Assembly: GCA_003117195.1 (NCBI GenBank)
Contig: BDSI01000049.1
Span: forward strand, 826,501-890,500
Length of the DNA stretch: 64,000 nucleotides
Reading direction: 5' to 3'
Origin: Eudorina sp. 2006-703-Eu-15
Taxonomy: Eukaryota > Chlorophyta > Chlorophyceae > Chlamydomonadales > Volvocaceae
Shown piece by piece: positions 60,180-64,000 of the stretch. A program made the translations under genes and the position numbers. The notes below the pieces were generated by a model. The model saw nothing but the letters and a program-made list of their open reading frames with translations, was not told the origin of the DNA and ran no database searches. How positions within the stretch are numbered: position 1 is the first letter of the stretch; every line of letters starts with the position of its first letter.

Positions 60180-61080
60180 GAGATGACGCTCTCACCATTC
60201 ACCCCAGCAAGGAGAGGTACCCTGCAGCAGCCTTTGGGGGGGCGGCGGCGGTGGCCCGGGCAGCGGTGGCCTCATGAGGGGGGCGGCGGTGGCCCCATGT
60301 GGACGCTAGGGTTAGGGAAATACCCGGCGCCGGGGCGGTGCGGCCAACGCTTAGGCAGCACCATTTTCGGGGCTGCAGGGTGGTCCAAGCAGTTGTCGCG
60401 CAGATCGAGGCACGGTTAGTGGTGTGCCTTCAAAAGGCAGCAGGTGTGGCTCGCCCCATGCCCCCCGTGGGTGTGCAACAGTGCGTCTGGGACGTCGTCG
60501 TCTTGGCGGCAACCAGTGCCATGGAAACGGGCCGGCGAGCGATGAGGGCCTCCAGGTCCAGGAATGCGGACGGGACCCCTCGGCCGCCAGTGGATGCTGA
60601 AGGGCTAGCCGCCCGGCGGGCAGTGGCGGACATTTGGAGCCGGCTCTACGACTTCGCAGAGCTGGGAATCCCGATGAAGGGGTGGTCGGCGGTGGGGGTT
60701 ACACACCCCATCTTGAAGTAAGGTGCCGGATGGTCGTCTTGTGTGCCGTGGCCCGGTTCCGCAAAGCCAGGGTTCTTAACCGAAGCCCAGTGGGCGTTCA
60801 GTAGTAATGGGCCGCGGGTACGGGACACTGACACGCTCAACGGCCCGGTGGCGCCATCGCTAGGTTTGGGGGGTATTTTCGGCCCGGTGGGACAGTACGG
60901 GCAGGCCCGCGTGGCCTGATGGTGGCTCGCGTGCCCCCGTGCTTCTCCAAGACTACGGGTCACCGCTGGAGAAGTGGTCCTGCCTTGGTTGGGGTGGCGG
61001 CTCGCTAATAGGGGCGCCCTGGTGGCTAACTACCCCTGAGCGGGCTTTATCCCTAACCGTGGTTGGTTCTCTGGAACGTG
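60180..61080 (+). mobile_element. Retroelement remnant (3' part, probably non-LTR type)
   Basis: An open frame (60299-60721) ends in AVADIWSRLYDFAELGIPMKGWSAVGVTHPIL, written here in two parts as AVADIWSRLYDFAELG and IPMKGWSAVGVTHP, which resembles the C-terminal tails of volvocine LINE-like polyproteins as I recall them. A 360-bp 3' region follows and ends CTTTATCCCTAACCGTGGTT; inverted pieces of that end lie at 54660-54782 and 42293-42365. No reverse transcriptase core is present here, so the copy is 5'-truncated. Confidence 0.6.
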
Positions 61081-62868
61081 GTTGAGCTGACCTCTGTGCG
61101 TGGGTACCGCGGCGTTAGTTGTAATTATTCGGAGTCAGGGTGTTCCCGTTGTATATGTCAAAAGCTGGCGCCGTATCATCACCATCCTGTACGGTCACCA
61201 TCCTGTACGGAAATTGTTAGCGGGCACTGGCAGCCGATTAGATAATCCAGTCCTTGATAGCTCTAATGCCCTTGCATGAACGCGGGTCTAGGAGAGACGC
61301 GGTTCTGCGGCTGCTGCGTCCAGTCGAGCCCCTTGCTTCATTCATGTCGAATAAGAACGAAGCTGCTGGTTTTATCTGCGCCATCGAAGCTAGGAAGGTG
61401 CGTCCATCCTTTCTGCAGGGTAATTGAACATTGCACAAAACCGTTCCAATCCAACTCAACTCCTTAAACCAGGTTGTATGTTGTTGTGGCCTATGTATCA
61501 GAGCATACTACACCCTAAGAAGGCCTGACAGGGCACTCGCTCGGATCATGACCTAAAATGGCTATGCGGCTGCAGGAGGGCTGTAGCGTGCTAGCTCTTG
61601 CAGAGCCTTTTTTAGACGACGCCAGACTGCCGTAATGTCTTTTTAGGTCATTCTTCGAGTACGAGGCCTTGTCAGGACTTAGCCTAACTTGATAAAATCC
61701 GTACACGGCTGATCGATCGAACCCGTGCAACCCACATGTGTTCTCGAGTCTGACATGTAGGGTTTGGCATTTGGTAAGAGAGAGGCCAGAGCGCTTACAT
61801 GGCGAGCGTTCACTGATTGTGTACTGAACGCACTGTTAGCGCTTACAACTTTGCAGGGGTACGGGTATCCGTGACTTAATTACAGGCGTAAACGCTCTTA
61901 CCTCTGGGGCTGGGGACACTCCTGAACGCTCCTCTTGTCTGAACACTTTTGCGAATAACATCTTTCGTAAAAGCGTGAGTAAATGGCAAACTATTCATCT
62001 ATGAGGGTTCATTCTTCACAGTCTGACACGTGGCTTTCTTGGGCTTTCCAAAGTAACCGACGCGGCTGCCGATGATAGGCCGATCCATCTATTACAGTGA
62101 TAAGCTTGAATTGTCGTCGCCCATGACAAACAAGGGTACATGCAACAATCAAATCAAAAGAAGGCATGTGCATGCAGCTGTCGGTAGCGCCCGCCTATTC
62201 CTTTCCCTATTCCAATTGTAGTTCAAAATTGGTATGTCTATGCAATTCGAAATCTTTTGTATTTGTTACGTTTATTCAATAAGGCATTGCACGCACGTTG
62301 AGTTTTGGCGACCTTCCTATTAGCCTCTAGAGGTAATATTGAACTGGAAAGACTGGAAATGGCCGATCAACTACTGCTTTTCTCCTAAGCGGACAGCGTG
62401 GGTGGGCACGTGTTCTTTTGACATTTTCACAGACAGCGATCAAATTAGGATAATAGATCGGTGCGTTTGGACGGAACCTCAGGGCATGCAAGTGCGCATC
62501 TATACGTTTCCGGTGCGAGCCGCCTTCCACAGTAAAACTCAACATGATCTTATTGGCATCGTCCTTAGTCATTTCATTGGAAATTGGAAGTCAACAGTCT
62601 CATCCTCGGATGCAATGATGCGTTGTGTTGCCCGGTCCCTCCCGTTCATACTTGTTCAATGAAGGGCACCAGCAACGGGCAGGCATAAAGGCAATCAACT
62701 AAGTTATTCTTATTCTTCTATTTCAATTGTAAACAAGTTGCACGCAGATGACCGACCGATCTGTGACTTTGTGACACCTATTACTTTTTTCCGGTCCGCG
62801 ACGTCATGTACTTCGGTGCGTTCGCGGCATTGAAATGGTGTCAGCAGTGCGGCAATGATTGAATAATC

Positions 62869-62916
62869 TATAAAACTCCAGGAGGGTTTCCTAGTTTGTG
62901 GGTGTGCGCTCCAGGG
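62869..62916 (+). promoter_or_regulatory. TATAAAA and shared upstream motif, NOS copy C
   Basis: TATAAAA at 62869-62875 abuts CTCCAGGAGGG (62876-62886), followed by GTGTGCGCTCCAGGG. The blocks match those upstream of copy B, 182 bp before the copy C ATG. The TATA-like element may be a core promoter. Confidence 0.6.
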
Positions 62917-63067
62917 GCCAGGAATGAGCCATGAATAAATGACGTACGGAAATCGGACCCTTGCGTTTGTTAACATTCTGAACGCTTTGTACACATCTCT
63001 TTCTATTACTCATCCTACCGGCTGTATATAAAATTTTTCGGAGGTCTATTTTGCGGTGTGTTAACTC

Positions 63068-64000
63068 ATGATTGAGTCTGATTCTCCCAAATGCCCATTC
63101 CAAACTTCAATTCCAGACTCACAAGCACATGGAAAATACAACTATTCGACACAGCAGCAGTTGGCCTCTGGACACGGTGTCAGCACCTGTTTGGATGCCG
63201 CCGTTAAGAAGGCCAAAGAGGCTGTGCATACCTGCCCATTTGGGCACGGCTCTGTGGGGGTTGGTGAGTTTAGTTGGGTACAAGAACGCCCTGCCACGAG
63301 CCCTGCCGCATGATCGTCACGCTGCGGCCACGCACGACGTTCACCAGCCTGCTGCATGGATCGCATCCGCCACGTAAGTATTCCACCTTACTGTCACAGG
63401 ACCATACCCTGGATACAAACATGGTCGACATCCTGCAATCTGCCCAGCTGGATGCGTTCCTGACACGACGTTGGACAGGCATGGGCGGGTAAGCAGGGCA
63501 TGCAGGGCTTGATGCACATTGACACGTCGAGATTTCCAACCTTTGCGAAGCCGGTCATTCAGTTGTAGGTGGAATACATTGCGCTAGCTTTCTTCTGTAA
63601 TCCAAGCGCTGAATGATGGATGGATCAGACACGGGCCCGGTTGGTCATCGGTGGCAGCCTATCCATTTGCTGTGGGGGGTATAGCACATACACATCCTTG
63701 CACCTTGACGCCGTGCGCACTTTGGCGCAGTAGGCTTACGCGTTGTAATCATGGTCTCGCGCAGCGAATAACACACGGTCTCGGTTTGTCGTGACGGTCT
63801 CTTGTGAATGCGTTATGCCTCCTGTACGGAAGGCTGTACGGCTACTATCCGCAGCTGAATCAGCGCCCTGGTTGGTACGCCTCATTAGGTTTTAGAACCG
63901 CGCTGGACGGATTTTGAAATACGTATATCCCGATGATTAGCTTGGGTGCCTCGTGACCGCCCGACGGCGCGGCTGCACGTTGTAATGGTTGTTATTCGAT
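63068..64000 (+). CDS. NOS: Nitric oxide synthase copy C, 5' end only (exons 1-2; continues beyond window)
   Basis: Exons 63068-63263 and 63400-63488. They encode a 66-residue N-terminal block ending CPFGHGSVGVG and then PYPGYKHGRHPAICPAGCV, the cassette found at the start of copies A and B, with the same phase-1 junction and the same 89-nt second exon. GTAAGC follows at 63489. No exon 3 (EGETPHETLIREAL block) occurs before 64000; in copies A and B it begins 327 and 864 bp after exon 2, so it may lie just outside. Whether copy C is complete, and whether it also carries ankyrin repeats and a globin, cannot be seen. Function is inferred only from this cassette and the tandem position. Confidence 0.85.
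63489..64000. other. Start of NOS-C intron 2
   Basis: No coding block is recognised in the last 512 bp; it is read as intron sequence of copy C. Confidence 0.5.

Larger units (their letters stand above)
59251..63067. other. Spacer between NOS copies B and C
   Basis: Holds the NOS-B 3' UTR (candidate TGTAA at 60032-60036), a retroelement remnant (about 60180-61080), and a long less GC-rich region (61100-63067) with no recognisable gene. An open frame at 59476-60036 has no domain and contains internally duplicated GGCAGCAGGCAG-like sequence, so it is not called. Confidence 0.5.

Overview
The window is nuclear DNA of a green alga, most likely a volvocine or other chlamydomonadalean chlorophyte. 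The reasons are GC-rich coding exons, many short phase-consistent exons split by repeat-rich introns, AT-poorer genes set in AT-richer spacers, and a plastid-targeted class I aldolase. The species is not identified. No tRNA, rRNA, CRISPR array or prokaryotic operon was seen. All supported genes lie on the + strand. Gene models were built by hand from conserved protein blocks and splice signals; lengths and phases were checked by adding up the exons.

Layout. 322-5180: 3' part of a RanBPM-type (RanBP9/10) SPRY-LisH-CTLH/CRA protein. 6344-11452: complete plastid class I fructose-bisphosphate aldolase, 12 exons, 391 aa. 14419-21628: ABCG half-transporter, 15 exons, about 645 aa, first exon(s) not found. 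24513-41468: nitric oxide synthase copy A, 32 exons, 1586 aa. 45212-59250: NOS copy B, 32 exons, 1547 aa. 63068-64000: NOS copy C, first two exons only, continuing past the window.

The main discovery is the NOS array. Each complete copy carries, in one polypeptide, a short Cys-containing N-terminal cassette, a NOS oxygenase domain (heme Cys in WRNAPKC, arginine-binding Glu in TEI), a linker, an FMN domain, an FAD/NADPH reductase ending in an animal-NOS-like RYHED(V)FG tail, then ankyrin repeats and a C-terminal globin domain with candidate distal and proximal histidines. The order NOS-reductase-ankyrin-globin differs from the cyanobacterial NOS whose globin is N-terminal. The two full copies share every exon boundary and phase, down to a 13-nt micro-exon. 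Their identity is patchy: some exons are almost identical at synonymous sites while the introns are unrelated, which suggests gene conversion. A short motif is shared upstream of all three start codons. A plausible joint role is making NO from arginine and converting or sensing it with the attached globin; this is inference.

The spacers and introns hold dispersed short repeats, two copies of a 234-bp repeat, a retroelement remnant with scattered 3' fragments, a 570-bp AT/GTGCAAT satellite, several minisatellites, and at least four GC-AG introns.
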